A DNA stretch of 64,000 bases from Hyphomicrobium sp. CS1BSMeth3 (GTDB taxonomy: Bacteria; Pseudomonadota; Alphaproteobacteria; Rhizobiales; Hyphomicrobiaceae): the NCBI RefSeq assembly GCF_900117415.1, contig NZ_FPEI01000006.1:1364001-1428000 (forward strand), given 5' to 3'. The position numbers were made by a program, and so were the translations under genes. Positions 51,076-59,176 of the stretch are shown here, in pieces (the first letter of the stretch is position 1; each line of letters starts with the position of its first letter). The notes beneath the pieces are model-generated. The model was not told where the DNA came from and searched no databases. It worked only from the letters and a program-made list of their open reading frames with translations.

Positions 51076-52272
51076 TCAAGGCCGGCGGTTGCGCTTCAGG
51101 TCCTCGGGATCATCCCACATGAGGAAATCAGGGCCGAGCGAGGCGATGTCGGGCGCACCCATCTGGCCCATGGTGAGATCGAGCTCGTTGCGGACGATCT
51201 CGAGCGCCCGCGAGGCCAGTCGCTCGCCGCCCGCTGCAACCGCGTAGAGCGTCATGCGGCCGACGAATACGAACTTGGCCCCGAGGCAGAGCGCCGTCGC
51301 GACATCCGAGCCACCGCGCACGCCACTGTCGAGCATGAGGGTCATCTTGTCGCCGACCGCATCGCGGATCGCCGGGAAGACTTCGACGGGCGAAGGTGCC
51401 GTATTGAGCTGACGCGCGCCGTGGTTCGAGACCATGATGCCGTCCACGCCCGCTTCCTTCGCCCGCTCCGCATCGCGCGGATGCATGATGCCCTTGAGCA
51501 CGAAGTTGTGCGGCCACAGATCCCGGAAGCGCTTGACGTCATCCCAGGTCATGGGCGGCGTCGTTTGCGAGGCGACGAACGCGGCGACCTTATCGGCATC
51601 GTTCTGCGCGCCAGGCCCCGCATAAGGCGCCCAATTCGGGAACATGGGCGGGCCACCGCTGCGGTAATAGTCAAGCATCCAGCCCGGATGCATGAGCGCT
51701 TCGATCTTGGTCTTGAGCGGCATCTTGAGCGGCCGCGACATGCCGTTGCGCTTGTTGCGCAGGCGGTTCGAGTGCACAGGGACGTCGACGGTGAAGACGA
51801 GCGTCTTGAGCCCGGCATCCTTCGAGCGCCGGATCATGTCGTCGGAGATCGTCTTGTCCTTGGCGGCATAGAGCTGATACCAGCCGTGGTCGGGCGCTTC
51901 CCGTCCGAGATCCTCGATGGAGGCCGTACCCGTTCCCGACATGATGAAGGGCACGTTGGCGTCGCGGGCCGCGCGCGCGAGCATCAGATCGGCGCCGGGG
52001 CGGAAGAGCGCCGCAAGACCGGTCGGCGCAATGCCTACGGGGCTCGAGTACCGCCTGCCGAAGAGTTCGGTGCTCAGATCGCGCTTGGATACGTCGACGA
52101 GATAGCGCGGCACGAGGCTGTAGCGCGAGAAGCCCTGGAAATTGCGGTCGAGGCCCTCTTCGTCATCCGCGCCGCCCTCGATGAAATCATAGGCGATCTT
52201 CGGCAGACGACGCTTGGCCAGGCGGCGCAGTTCGTCATAGTTGTGCACCGAGCCGGGACGTGCGGCATTCAT
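51076..52272 (-). CDS. FMN-dependent alpha-hydroxy-acid oxidase/dehydrogenase (L-lactate dehydrogenase-like)
   Basis: A 398-aa member of the FMN-dependent L-2-hydroxyacid dehydrogenase family (LldD, glycolate oxidase, mandelate dehydrogenase). It shows 'YDFIEGGADDEEGLDRNFQG', 'SPVGIAPTGLAALFRPGADL' and 'SGTGTASIEDLGREAPDHGW', with the FMN barrel continuing to 'FVLKGIMHPRDAERAKEAG'. The catalytic His is in 'GIMVSNHGARQLN', which differs from the usual SNHGGRQLD at two positions. L-lactate or another 2-hydroxyacid is the likely substrate; the loop change may alter specificity. ATG 52272 is clear. It is divergent from benE. Confidence 0.93.
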   Translation of the reverse strand: MNAARPGSVHNYDELRRLAKRRLPKIAYDFIEGGADDEEGLDRNFQGFSRYSLVPRYLVDVSKRDLSTELFGRRYSSPVGIAPTGLAALFRPGADLMLARAARDANVPFIMSGTGTASIEDLGREAPDHGWYQLYAAKDKTISDDMIRRSKDAGLKTLVFTVDVPVHSNRLRNKRNGMSRPLKMPLKTKIEALMHPGWMLDYYRSGGPPMFPNWAPYAGPGAQNDADKVAAFVASQTTPPMTWDDVKRFRDLWPHNFVLKGIMHPRDAERAKEAGVDGIMVSNHGARQLNTAPSPVEVFPAIRDAVGDKMTLMLDSGVRGGSDVATALCLGAKFVFVGRMTLYAVAAGGERLASRALEIVRNELDLTMGQMGAPDIASLGPDFLMWDDPEDLKRNRRP

Positions 52273-52451
52273 GGGCGGGCCCTTCCCTCGTGGATAGCGT
52301 TTGCGCTTGGATTGCAGTTCGAGCGTTTCCCGGCCGAAGAAACTGAAGCCACGCGGCTGCTGGATCAAGCGGAATTAGACCGCGCATGCCAGCCCTGCCG
52401 CGAGTCGCCAAAAGACATGCCCGCGCCGCGGGGAATGCCGGGGAAGACGCC

Positions 52452-53687
52452 ATGGCCCTCGAGCCGATCAGCCACCCCGTCGCGGGCCCAGCAGCCTTCG
52501 TGCGCGATCTTTCGGCCGAGAACGCCGTCAACGCCCTCGTCGCCTTTGCCTTCGCGATCACGGGACCTGTCGCCATCGTGTTCGCGGTCGCCGCTCGCGG
52601 AGGCCTGAGCGAGGCCCAGATCGCGTCCTGGATTTTCGGGGCGTTCTTCATCAACGGCCTGCTCTCGATCGCCTTCTCGGCCGCCTACCGCCAGCCACTC
52701 GCCTTTTTCTGGACCATTCCGGGCACCGTCCTCGTCGGCCCCGCCCTCGCGCACGCGAGCTTCAACGAGGTGGTCGGGGCCTTTCTGGTCACGGGGCTGC
52801 TCATGCTGATGCTCGGCCTCACAGGCGTCGTGCGCCGCGTGATGGACGCGGTGCCCCTGCCGATCGTCATGGGCATGGTGGCGGGCGTGTTCCTGCCTTT
52901 CGGGCTCGACTGGGTGAAGGCCTTCGAGAGCGACCTCGCCATCGCGCTGCCGATGACCGCGACTTTCCTGGTGATTTCCGCGCTGCCGGGCCTGGCGAGG
53001 AGGCTACCACCGCTCATCGTCGCCATGGTGGTCGGCCTCGTGGCCATTGCGCTCACGCGGACGGGGGCGCTGCCGTCCATAAGCTCGGAGGCCGTCCTCG
53101 CCGCGCCGACACTGGTCGTGCCGCAGTTCAATCCGGCAACGCTGATCGAGCTCGTCGTGCCGCTCGCGATCACGGTGCTCGTTGTGCAGAACGGTCAGGG
53201 CATTGCGGTCCTGCGTACTGTTGGGCACGCCCCGCCGGTCAATGCCATCGCCACGGCCTGCGGCCTCTGGTCGATCCTTGCCGGCCTCGTCGGCGCGGTC
53301 TCGACCTGCCTCACGGGGCCGTCCAACGCCATTCTCGCGACCGGGCGGGACAAGCGCACGCACTACACCGCCGGCATCCTGCTCGGGCTTCTCGCACTCG
53401 TGTTCGGCCTGTTCTCGCCGTTCTTCACGACGCTCCTGCTGGCAACACCCAAGGCCTTCATTGCCACGCTCGCCGGGCTTGCCATGCTGCGCGTGCTGCA
53501 GAGTGCCTTCGCCACCGCCTTCCAGGGTCCATTCGGTATCGGCGCTCTGGTCGCCTTCCTGGTGACTGTCAGCGGCATGGCCATTGCCGGCATTGGCGCA
53601 CCGTTCTGGGGGCTCGTGTTCGGCACGCTCGTCTCGCGCGTCCTCGAGCACGGCGACTTCGCAGCGCGTGCGGCCGAGAAGAATTGA
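52452..53687 (+). CDS. benE: BenE-type benzoate/H+ symporter family transporter
   Basis: An inner-membrane transporter of 411 aa with about 12 hydrophobic segments. Family features include 'ALVAFAFAITGPVAIVFAVA', 'SWIFGAFFINGLLSI', 'WTIPGTVLVGPALAHASFNE' and 'VVPLAITVLVVQNGQGIAVL', all BenE-like. Members import benzoate or related aromatic acids with protons, but no benzoate-degradation gene is visible nearby, so the substrate is uncertain. ATG 52452 has GGGGAAGA upstream. It is divergent from the FMN hydroxy-acid oxidase gene, so a shared 2-hydroxyacid or aromatic substrate is conceivable. Confidence 0.88.
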   Translation: MALEPISHPVAGPAAFVRDLSAENAVNALVAFAFAITGPVAIVFAVAARGGLSEAQIASWIFGAFFINGLLSIAFSAAYRQPLAFFWTIPGTVLVGPALAHASFNEVVGAFLVTGLLMLMLGLTGVVRRVMDAVPLPIVMGMVAGVFLPFGLDWVKAFESDLAIALPMTATFLVISALPGLARRLPPLIVAMVVGLVAIALTRTGALPSISSEAVLAAPTLVVPQFNPATLIELVVPLAITVLVVQNGQGIAVLRTVGHAPPVNAIATACGLWSILAGLVGAVSTCLTGPSNAILATGRDKRTHYTAGILLGLLALVFGLFSPFFTTLLLATPKAFIATLAGLAMLRVLQSAFATAFQGPFGIGALVAFLVTVSGMAIAGIGAPFWGLVFGTLVSRVLEHGDFAARAAEKN

Positions 53688-53809
53688 ACATCGGGCGCAG
53701 TACTCACATCCCGCACAATCCGTAACAAGAGTTATGACTCACGCCCCACAAATCGGAGGTAATCCGTGTGCTATCCGCTGAGCGGGTGCAGCATCAGCGG
53801 GGAACCCCC

Positions 53810-54499
53810 ATGAACAAGGCCATCGCAGAATTCATCGGCACTTTCACTCTCGTCTTCCTCGGTTGCGGCGCAGCCGTCGTCGCCGGGAACCTCGTCGGCG
53901 TTCTTGGCATCGCCATAGCCTTCGGCCTCGCGCTCATCGGCATGGCGTACGGCATCGGCCCCGTCTCGGGCTGCCACATCAATCCGGCCGTCAGCCTCGG
54001 CGTGCTGCTCGCCGGTCGCATGAGCGCCGGTGATTTCGTGAAATACGTGATCGCGCAGTGCCTCGGCGCCATTGCCGCCGCTGCCGTGCTCTACATGGTC
54101 GTCTCCGGCAAGCTTGCCGGCTACGACCTCGCCAAGCAGGGTCTCGGCCAGAACGGCTGGGGTGCTGGCTATCAGGGCGAATACGGCCTCGGCGCGGCCT
54201 TCCTCTTCGAGGTCGTCGCGACCTTCCTGTTCGTGACCGTCATTCTCGGGTCGACGGGTGCGGGTGCGCCGACAGCCAATGCCGGCCTCGCGATCGGCCT
54301 TACGCTCGTCGTCATCCACATTGTCGGCATCCACATCACGGGCACGTCCGTCAATCCGGCGCGCAGCCTCGGCCCGGCCCTGCTCGTGGGCGGCAATGCC
54401 CTCTCACAGCTTTGGCTCTTCATCGTCGCGCCGCTGATCGGCGCCGCGGCGGCCGGTATCCTGTCTGCGACCGGCGCGCTCGACGCCAAATCGACGTGA
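53810..54499 (+). CDS. aqpZ: Aquaporin Z
   Basis: A 229-aa water channel with six transmembrane helices. The two pore-forming NPA motifs are 'SGCHINPAVSLGVLLAGRMS' (Asn58) and 'ITGTSVNPARSLGPALLVGG'. The selectivity Arg follows the second NPA, and a His lies in 'LTLVVIHIVGIHITG', as in water-selective AqpZ rather than glycerol facilitators. ATG 53810 fits the family N-terminus 'MNKAIAEFIGTFTLVFLGCG'. The stop codon lies in the first copy of a 15-bp tandem duplication next to a palindromic element. Confidence 0.96.
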   Translation: MNKAIAEFIGTFTLVFLGCGAAVVAGNLVGVLGIAIAFGLALIGMAYGIGPVSGCHINPAVSLGVLLAGRMSAGDFVKYVIAQCLGAIAAAAVLYMVVSGKLAGYDLAKQGLGQNGWGAGYQGEYGLGAAFLFEVVATFLFVTVILGSTGAGAPTANAGLAIGLTLVVIHIVGIHITGTSVNPARSLGPALLVGGNALSQLWLFIVAPLIGAAAAGILSATGALDAKST

Positions 54500-54520
54500 T
54501 CCTTCTCGACGTGATCCTTC
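54491..54520 (+). repeat. 15-bp tandem duplication at the aqpZ 3' end
   Basis: TCGACGTGATCCTTC occurs twice back to back (54491-54505 and 54506-54520) with no mismatch. The aqpZ TGA stop lies in the first copy. The second copy ends 1 bp before the palindromic element. It does not flank the element, so it is not a target-site duplication in the usual sense. Confidence 0.9.
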
Positions 54521-54521
54521 G

Positions 54522-54687
54522 CTAAAGCGTCGGGCCTCAAATGCGACCCACCGTTTGGATCGGGTTCGAAGTCGCATTTGAGGTCCAAAGACGCTTTAGA
54601 CTCAATGCGTTCTAAAGCAACTTTGGACTTGAAATTCGCTCCCTACCCGGCATCGAGGTGAGGCGAATTTCAAGTCCGTTGCTTTAA
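54522..54687. repeat. Composite double-palindrome intergenic element, copy D (variant stems)
   Basis: Hairpin 1 is 54522-54599 (78 nt): outer CTAAAGCGTC/GACGCTTTAG, inner CCTCAAATGCGAC/GTCGCATTTGAGG. After a 12-nt spacer, hairpin 2 is 54612-54687 (76 nt): outer CTAAAGCAAC/GTTGCTTTA, a 3-nt TTT bulge on the left, inner GGACTTGAAATTCGC with its complement. The hairpin lengths equal those of copies A and B although the outer stems have different sequences. The inner GAAATTCGC end is shared. Confidence 0.9.
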
Positions 54688-54692
54688 CGCAA

Positions 54693-54720
54693 ACGAGGCG
54701 GGCTTGCGGGCCCGCCTCGT
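54693..54720. terminator. Strong stem-loop, probable terminator of the DUF2852 gene
   Basis: A perfect 11-bp stem ACGAGGCGGGC / GCCCGCCTCGT with a 6-nt loop. On the minus strand it follows the DUF2852 stop by about 50 bp and is followed by TTTGCGTT, a weak U-tract. It may also stop aqpZ transcription from the other side. Confidence 0.7.
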
Positions 54721-54770
54721 CGGCTCAGATCATCGAAACTCTACTGACTGGCTCCCAGCGCAGACAGTGC

Positions 54771-55190
54771 TCACACACCGGCCGGCTTATCGGCTTCTGG
54801 TGCCTCGGGACGCGGCGGATTGTTGCGCCGCTCGTTCATGAACTCGTCGAACTCGGCCTTGTCCTTGGCCATGCGCAGGCGGCCGAGAAAGCCCTCGAAG
54901 TCCCGGGCCTCCTCCTCGAGACGGCGCAGCGTATCGGCGCGGTACTCGTCGAAGGCCCGGTTGCCGGTCGAATACTGCGGACCCATCGGCCCGGCCCACT
55001 TGCCGAATTTCTCGCGGAACTGCTGCCCGCGCCACTCACCTCGCCGCCATCCGCATCCCATCCGACCGCTCCATATGATGTAGGCCAGGATGGCGAGGCC
55101 GATCGGCCAGAACACGATGAAGCCGAGTACCATCAAGGCAATCCAGGCCGGCTTGCCAAAGTCATCGATCCTCATGGCCATCTGATGCAT
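54771..55190 (-). CDS. DUF2852 membrane protein
   Basis: A 139-aa protein of the alphaproteobacterial DUF2852 family. A hydrophobic helix 'PAWIALMVLGFIVFWPIGLA' (about 14-33) is followed by 'ILAYIIWSGRMGCGWRRGEW' and 'STGNRAFDEYRADTLRRLEE', then 'EARDFEGFLGRLRMAKDKAE' and a short disordered Pro/Glu-rich tail. The function is unknown. The start may be ATG 55190 or the sixth codon, also ATG. A palindromic site (55251-55276) lies about 60 bp upstream. Confidence 0.85.
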   Translation of the reverse strand: MHQMAMRIDDFGKPAWIALMVLGFIVFWPIGLAILAYIIWSGRMGCGWRRGEWRGQQFREKFGKWAGPMGPQYSTGNRAFDEYRADTLRRLEEEARDFEGFLGRLRMAKDKAEFDEFMNERRNNPPRPEAPEADKPAGV

Positions 55191-55250
55191 CGCGCCCTCC
55201 TGGCGTTAGTTGGCAACTTTATGAGGGTCTCCTGAGAGCCATCCCTCGAT

Positions 55251-55276
55251 GTGAATGTAACGAACATTTACATCAC
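55251..55276. promoter_or_regulatory. Imperfect palindrome upstream of DUF2852, possible operator
   Basis: An A+T-rich 26-bp imperfect palindrome starting GTGAATGTAA and ending TTTACATCAC stands out in GC-rich DNA; ATGTAA and TTACAT are perfect 6-bp arms. It resembles a TetR-type operator. The nearest TetR gene is at 55470-56150, downstream in the other half of the gap. The link is speculative. The rest of the 55191-55469 gap contains a degenerate REP-like CCCTCTCC/GGAGAAGG pair near 55357-55377. Confidence 0.35.
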
Positions 55277-55469
55277 TTCAAGGGGCGGCGGCAACTATTT
55301 CTTGGTGTCGCCTGCGGAGGCGACCGGGCGGGCTGGCACGGCGCCCCCTCGCCATGCCCTCTCCAGCGGAGAAGGCACGGAGGACCACCCCGCCCTCGGA
55401 TATGGGAAGGCTGGCGAGGCGAAAGAAGGCCACTGGAGCCTCTCGGCGACGAGATCGGGGGGATGCTGC

Positions 55470-56150
55470 TCAGCCCTTCGACGCCCCGAGCCCGCGCAGA
55501 TAGATCAGCACGGCGGCCTCGAGCAGATCCTCGGGGCTCATGGGGATTGGTCGGCGCGCCTGATCCGCGCGACCGAAGAGGCTCGCGATGCCATGCGCCT
55601 GCGACCAGATGTGAAGCGTCATCATCAGCACCGGCGGCCGCCCCTCCGCCGGCAATGTCGCCACGACCGCCTCGACGGCCTTGCGAACCGCGCTGAAGGC
55701 GGCTTCGGCCGCGACCCTGAGCGCCGGATCGGCACCGATGTTGACGCCGGACTCGAACATGGCCGCGTAGTAGGCGGGTTCCTCACGCGCAAAGCTGAGA
55801 TATGCCTTGCCGACACGATGCAGCGCCTGCGTCGGCTCGGGACGCGCATCGTTCCACGCCTTGGTCAAGGCCTCCTCGAGCTCGCGAAATCCGCGCTGGG
55901 CGACCTCGGCCAGCAGCGCCTCGCGATCGCGGAAATGGCGGTACGGCGCCGCGGGGCTGACACCCGCTGCACGCGCCGCATCGGCGAACGTAAGACCCCC
56001 GGCCCCCTTCTCGGCAATGAGCGCGAGCGCGGCTTCGATGAGCGCTTCCTTGAGGTTGCCGTGGTGGTAGCCGCGTCGCAAGGCCGGATCCTGGGTCCCG
56101 AGTCGATTGGTGCGCAGGATACTGCAACTGCGCCGCCCCGGCATCGCCAT
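55470..56150 (-). CDS. TetR/AcrR-family regulator
   Basis: A regulator of about 226 aa with an N-terminal TetR helix-turn-helix: 'HHGNLKEALIEAALALIAEK' and 'FADAARAAGVSPAAPYRHFR' at about residues 29-75, then 'DREALLAEVAQRGFRELEEA'. The C-terminal domain resembles the TetR_C_33/WHG type ('EEPAYYAAMFESGV', 'TLHIWSQAHGIASLF'). ATG 56150 has CGGGA upstream; ATG 56144 and 56210 are alternatives. It is divergent from an MFS exporter gene 109 bp away, a classic repressor-pump pair, so it probably senses the exported compound. Confidence 0.9.
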   Translation of the reverse strand: MAMPGRRSCSILRTNRLGTQDPALRRGYHHGNLKEALIEAALALIAEKGAGGLTFADAARAAGVSPAAPYRHFRDREALLAEVAQRGFRELEEALTKAWNDARPEPTQALHRVGKAYLSFAREEPAYYAAMFESGVNIGADPALRVAAEAAFSAVRKAVEAVVATLPAEGRPPVLMMTLHIWSQAHGIASLFGRADQARRPIPMSPEDLLEAAVLIYLRGLGASKG

Positions 56151-56258
56151 CGATTCCCGCCCCGGCAGGCCGGCATCCGGATTTGAAGCCAGGAAACGGA
56201 TCGCCCGCACGCGCCGGCCCTGATTTTTCTGCGCCTCCGACGTTCGAGGAGGCCCCCA

Positions 56259-57491
56259 ATGCCCGCCACACCGTCCGACAGCCTGCCGCCCGCCTTTGCG
56301 CGGCTCGGCTGGTCCAATCTCTCAGCCCAGCTTTCCGAGCAGATCGCGCTCGCTGCCGCACCTCTTGTCGCGGTGTTGTTGCTCGGCGCCGGCGCAGCCG
56401 AGACCGGCCTCCTCCAAACTGTGCAGACCTTGCCCTTTCTCCTGCTGGCGCTCCCTGCAGGCGTGCTGGCCGATCGCATGGCGCGGCGCCGGCTCATGGC
56501 CGGCTCGGAGGCCTTGCGCGCAGTCTCGCTGCTGGCGGTGCTCGCCCTGCTCGCCGGCGGAATGCTCGACCTGCCGATGCTGGCTGCGCTCGGCTTCATC
56601 GGGGCCATCGGCACAGTCTGCTACAGCGTCGCGGCGCCGGCGCTCCTGCCGTCCATGGTGCCACGTCACCAGCTCGGCGAGGCGAACCGCTGGCTGGAAC
56701 TCGCCCGCAGCACGGCCTATGCGGGCGGTCCCGCACTCGGTGGTGCCATTGTCGGCTGGGCCGGTGCGCCGACGGCCTACGTGATCGCGACCGTACTCTC
56801 GCTCCTCGCGGCCATGCTGCTCGCCAGCCTGCGCGAGGAGCTGCCGGCCTCCCGTCCGCCGCGCCGGCATCTGCTCCGGGAAGTGAGCGAAGGCGCGTAC
56901 TTCGTCCTCGCGCATCCGCTCCTGCGGCCCATCCTCGTCACGGCCATCTTCTTCAATGCGGCGTGGTTCGTGCTGCAGGCCATCTATGTGGCCTATGCGA
57001 TCCAGAACCTCGGTCTCACTGCCGCAGGCGTCGGCGTGACGCTCGGCATTTACGGTGCCGGCATGATCATCGGCGCGCTGCTCGCACCGCGCCTCATGCG
57101 CCGCTTGTCGCTCGGCACCATGATCGTGCTCGGCCCGCTCGCAGGCCTGCTCGCCGCGCTCATCATGCTCGCGACGCTCTGGCTGCCCTCGGGGATCGTC
57201 GCGGGCGCGAGCTTCTTCCTGTTCGGCGCCGGCCCCATTCTCTGGACCATCACGACCACGACGCTCCGCCAAGCCGTGACGCCGATCTCCATGCTCGGGC
57301 GCGTCTCCGCACTGGTCCTGACCGCCACCTTCGGCGCGCGCCCGATCGGCGCGGCATTGGGAGCGCTCGTCGCCGCGAGATCAGGCGTGGCAGCGTGCCT
57401 GGTTCTCGCGGCGCTCGGCTTTCTCGCGCAGTTCCTCGTGATCATGAGCTCGCAGGTGCCGCGCCTCGACACGCTGCCGGAAGCGGCATGA
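56259..57491 (+). CDS. MFS transporter (EntS/MFS_3-like)
   Basis: A 410-aa major facilitator of the enterobactin-exporter-like (MFS_3) subgroup with about 12 hydrophobic segments. The loop 2-3 motif is 'LPAGVLADRMARRRLMAGSE', and 'RSTAYAGGPALGGAIVGWAG' forms the TM4-5 region. The second half starts near 'LLREVSEGAYFVLAHPLLRP'. The substrate is unknown; efflux of a toxic compound is likely from the divergent TetR gene. It ends 1 bp from the convergent amidohydrolase gene. Confidence 0.9.
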   Translation: MPATPSDSLPPAFARLGWSNLSAQLSEQIALAAAPLVAVLLLGAGAAETGLLQTVQTLPFLLLALPAGVLADRMARRRLMAGSEALRAVSLLAVLALLAGGMLDLPMLAALGFIGAIGTVCYSVAAPALLPSMVPRHQLGEANRWLELARSTAYAGGPALGGAIVGWAGAPTAYVIATVLSLLAAMLLASLREELPASRPPRRHLLREVSEGAYFVLAHPLLRPILVTAIFFNAAWFVLQAIYVAYAIQNLGLTAAGVGVTLGIYGAGMIIGALLAPRLMRRLSLGTMIVLGPLAGLLAALIMLATLWLPSGIVAGASFFLFGAGPILWTITTTTLRQAVTPISMLGRVSALVLTATFGARPIGAALGALVAARSGVAACLVLAALGFLAQFLVIMSSQVPRLDTLPEAA

Positions 57492-57492
57492 C

Positions 57493-59022
57493 CTACGCGA
57501 AGGCCGACCAGTCCACGGGCCCCGTCACATAGCCATAGCGGAGGTTGGAGCGCGCGGGCCCGCTCTTCTCGTACTCTTCCTTCATGAGCGCAAAGCGGTC
57601 GCGGTTCGGCCCGATGTCGCCGCGCTGGCTCGGAATGTCGAAGTCGTAGAGCTTCGCGTTCGTGCCGGCGAAGATCATGTTCTTGATCGGGCCGTCCGCC
57701 GCGCCGAGCGGCTTGAAGCCGTACTTTTTCTGCATGTCCTCGCTGATCTCGAGCCGGCGCAGCGCCTCGATCTGCCACTGCGGCGAGCCCGTCCACACGG
57801 CATCCGTACCCCACACGACGCGCTCATAGCCCATGCCGCGTCCCATGATGCCCATCATGGCCGCCGCCAGTCGCGGCTCCGCGACGACGCTCTGCGCAAA
57901 GAGCTGGCCGACATCGGCGTAGACGTTCGTGACGCCGTACTTCTCCGGGATCTCGGCGAGATCGCTCACCCAGGACACGCGTCCCGTCTGCTCGAACTCG
58001 TTCCAGCCATCCCCCGCGCGTCCGCCGGCTGCCCAGCGATAACCCGCGTGGTAGATGACGAAATTAAGCTGCGGCCAGTCCTTGGCCGCCTTCCCGACAT
58101 CGCCGACCTTGGCGTACTCGAGCAGATGCGGAAAGCGCTTCGCGGTGGACTCGGGGAAGAGCCCCTTGTGCACGCAAATGTTCTTGATGCCGTGCTTCAC
58201 GGCGAGCTCGTAGGCCTTGTACGTGACCTTCTCGTCGTCCATGCGCCAGGGATGGCGCGCGAGATCCTTGTTCGTGTTGTCGCCGACGGTGTAGCCTTTG
58301 ATGGACTCGGGTTTGCGCGCCAGCGAGCCTTCGAGATGCTCGAGCCAACCGTCCTGCCCCGGCGTGAAGATCGCGTGCGCGAACATGCGGCGGCTGCCGG
58401 CGTCCTTGTTGATCTTGTCGCGCGCCTCGATCATCTGCTCGTTCGTCAGGAACCAATCCTGTGGCTCCTCCGAGGGCGATGACGAGATGAGCGCCACCTT
58501 GGTGTCGCTGTCGAGATAGATCTCCTTGAAGAAGTTGTTGAACTTCAGGTCTTCGAGTGTCTGCGGCTTGTCGACGAGCTGCGGATTCCAGCCGGCCTTG
58601 CCCACGGCCTCGCGCGCCCGCACGAAATTGGTGAGCCGCGTGTCATCGCGCAGGAAATGCGTGTGCATGTCCATGATGAATTGGTCTTTGAGGCCCTTCG
58701 CGCGCTCGTCGGCCATGGCCGGCGTCGAAGCCTCGGCACGGCTCGCATCGAAGACGGCGGAGAAGGTTTCATTCAGCGCGACGAACGCCGCTGCCATGCC
58801 TGCGGCGGACTGGAAGAACTGGCGACGGCTCTGCCCCTGCCTGGCGCCGAACTCGTCGGCCATGGCGAGGAGGCGCGCCTCGACCTCCTTCTGCTTCTCG
58901 CTCTGAGGCGGCGGCGTGAACTCGTCGCTGGAGACGATCTGGGTCGGGATCGGGGTCGAATGCGGCAGCAGCTCGGAAGGGTTCAGCGCCGCGATCTCGT
59001 CCTCGGTCAGGAAGCCACTCAT
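57493..59022 (-). CDS. Amidohydrolase-2 family protein with internal twin-arginine motif
   Basis: A metal-dependent TIM-barrel hydrolase of the amidohydrolase_2 (ACMSD-like) family. Metal ligands are visible as His120-Thr-His122 ('FIMDMHTHFLRDDTRL'), a His in 'NICVHKG', a His in 'FVIYHAGYRW' and an Asp in 'VVWGTDAVWTG'. A twin-arginine motif 'GQSRRQFFQSAAGMAAAFVA' occurs at 63-82, unusually deep if translation starts at 59022. Starting at Met54 (58863) would give a normal Tat signal. I annotate the longer form (509 aa) because its first 50 residues keep coding-like codons. Decarboxylase or hydrolase function is unassigned. Confidence 0.85.
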   Translation of the reverse strand: MSGFLTEDEIAALNPSELLPHSTPIPTQIVSSDEFTPPPQSEKQKEVEARLLAMADEFGARQGQSRRQFFQSAAGMAAAFVALNETFSAVFDASRAEASTPAMADERAKGLKDQFIMDMHTHFLRDDTRLTNFVRAREAVGKAGWNPQLVDKPQTLEDLKFNNFFKEIYLDSDTKVALISSSPSEEPQDWFLTNEQMIEARDKINKDAGSRRMFAHAIFTPGQDGWLEHLEGSLARKPESIKGYTVGDNTNKDLARHPWRMDDEKVTYKAYELAVKHGIKNICVHKGLFPESTAKRFPHLLEYAKVGDVGKAAKDWPQLNFVIYHAGYRWAAGGRAGDGWNEFEQTGRVSWVSDLAEIPEKYGVTNVYADVGQLFAQSVVAEPRLAAAMMGIMGRGMGYERVVWGTDAVWTGSPQWQIEALRRLEISEDMQKKYGFKPLGAADGPIKNMIFAGTNAKLYDFDIPSQRGDIGPNRDRFALMKEEYEKSGPARSNLRYGYVTGPVDWSAFA

Positions 59023-59121
59023 GCGTCAATTCTCCCTTGTCCAGCTCAGCCCATCGCAGCTCATGCTAGTGGCGTGACGCCAGCATGTCAGCAATGGGGA
59101 GGGAGAAAGGGGTGGCGCTCA

Positions 59122-59147
59122 CGCGGGCTTGATGTTGCAAGCCCGCG
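59122..59147. terminator. Perfect stem-loop between gdh and the amidohydrolase gene
   Basis: A perfect 10-bp stem CGCGGGCTTG / CAAGCCCGCG with a 6-nt loop. It lies 30 bp after the gdh stop (minus strand). On the minus strand no U-run follows; on the plus strand CGATTTT does. A role as a gdh 3' end or mRNA-stabilising structure is plausible. Confidence 0.6.
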
Positions 59148-59176
59148 CGATTTTGCGCCTAACGCTGGGGCCGCGA

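Noticed and set aside
54491-54520. 15-bp duplication as the target-site duplication of element copy D
   Set aside because: Both copies lie on the same side of the element, so it is not a flanking duplication.
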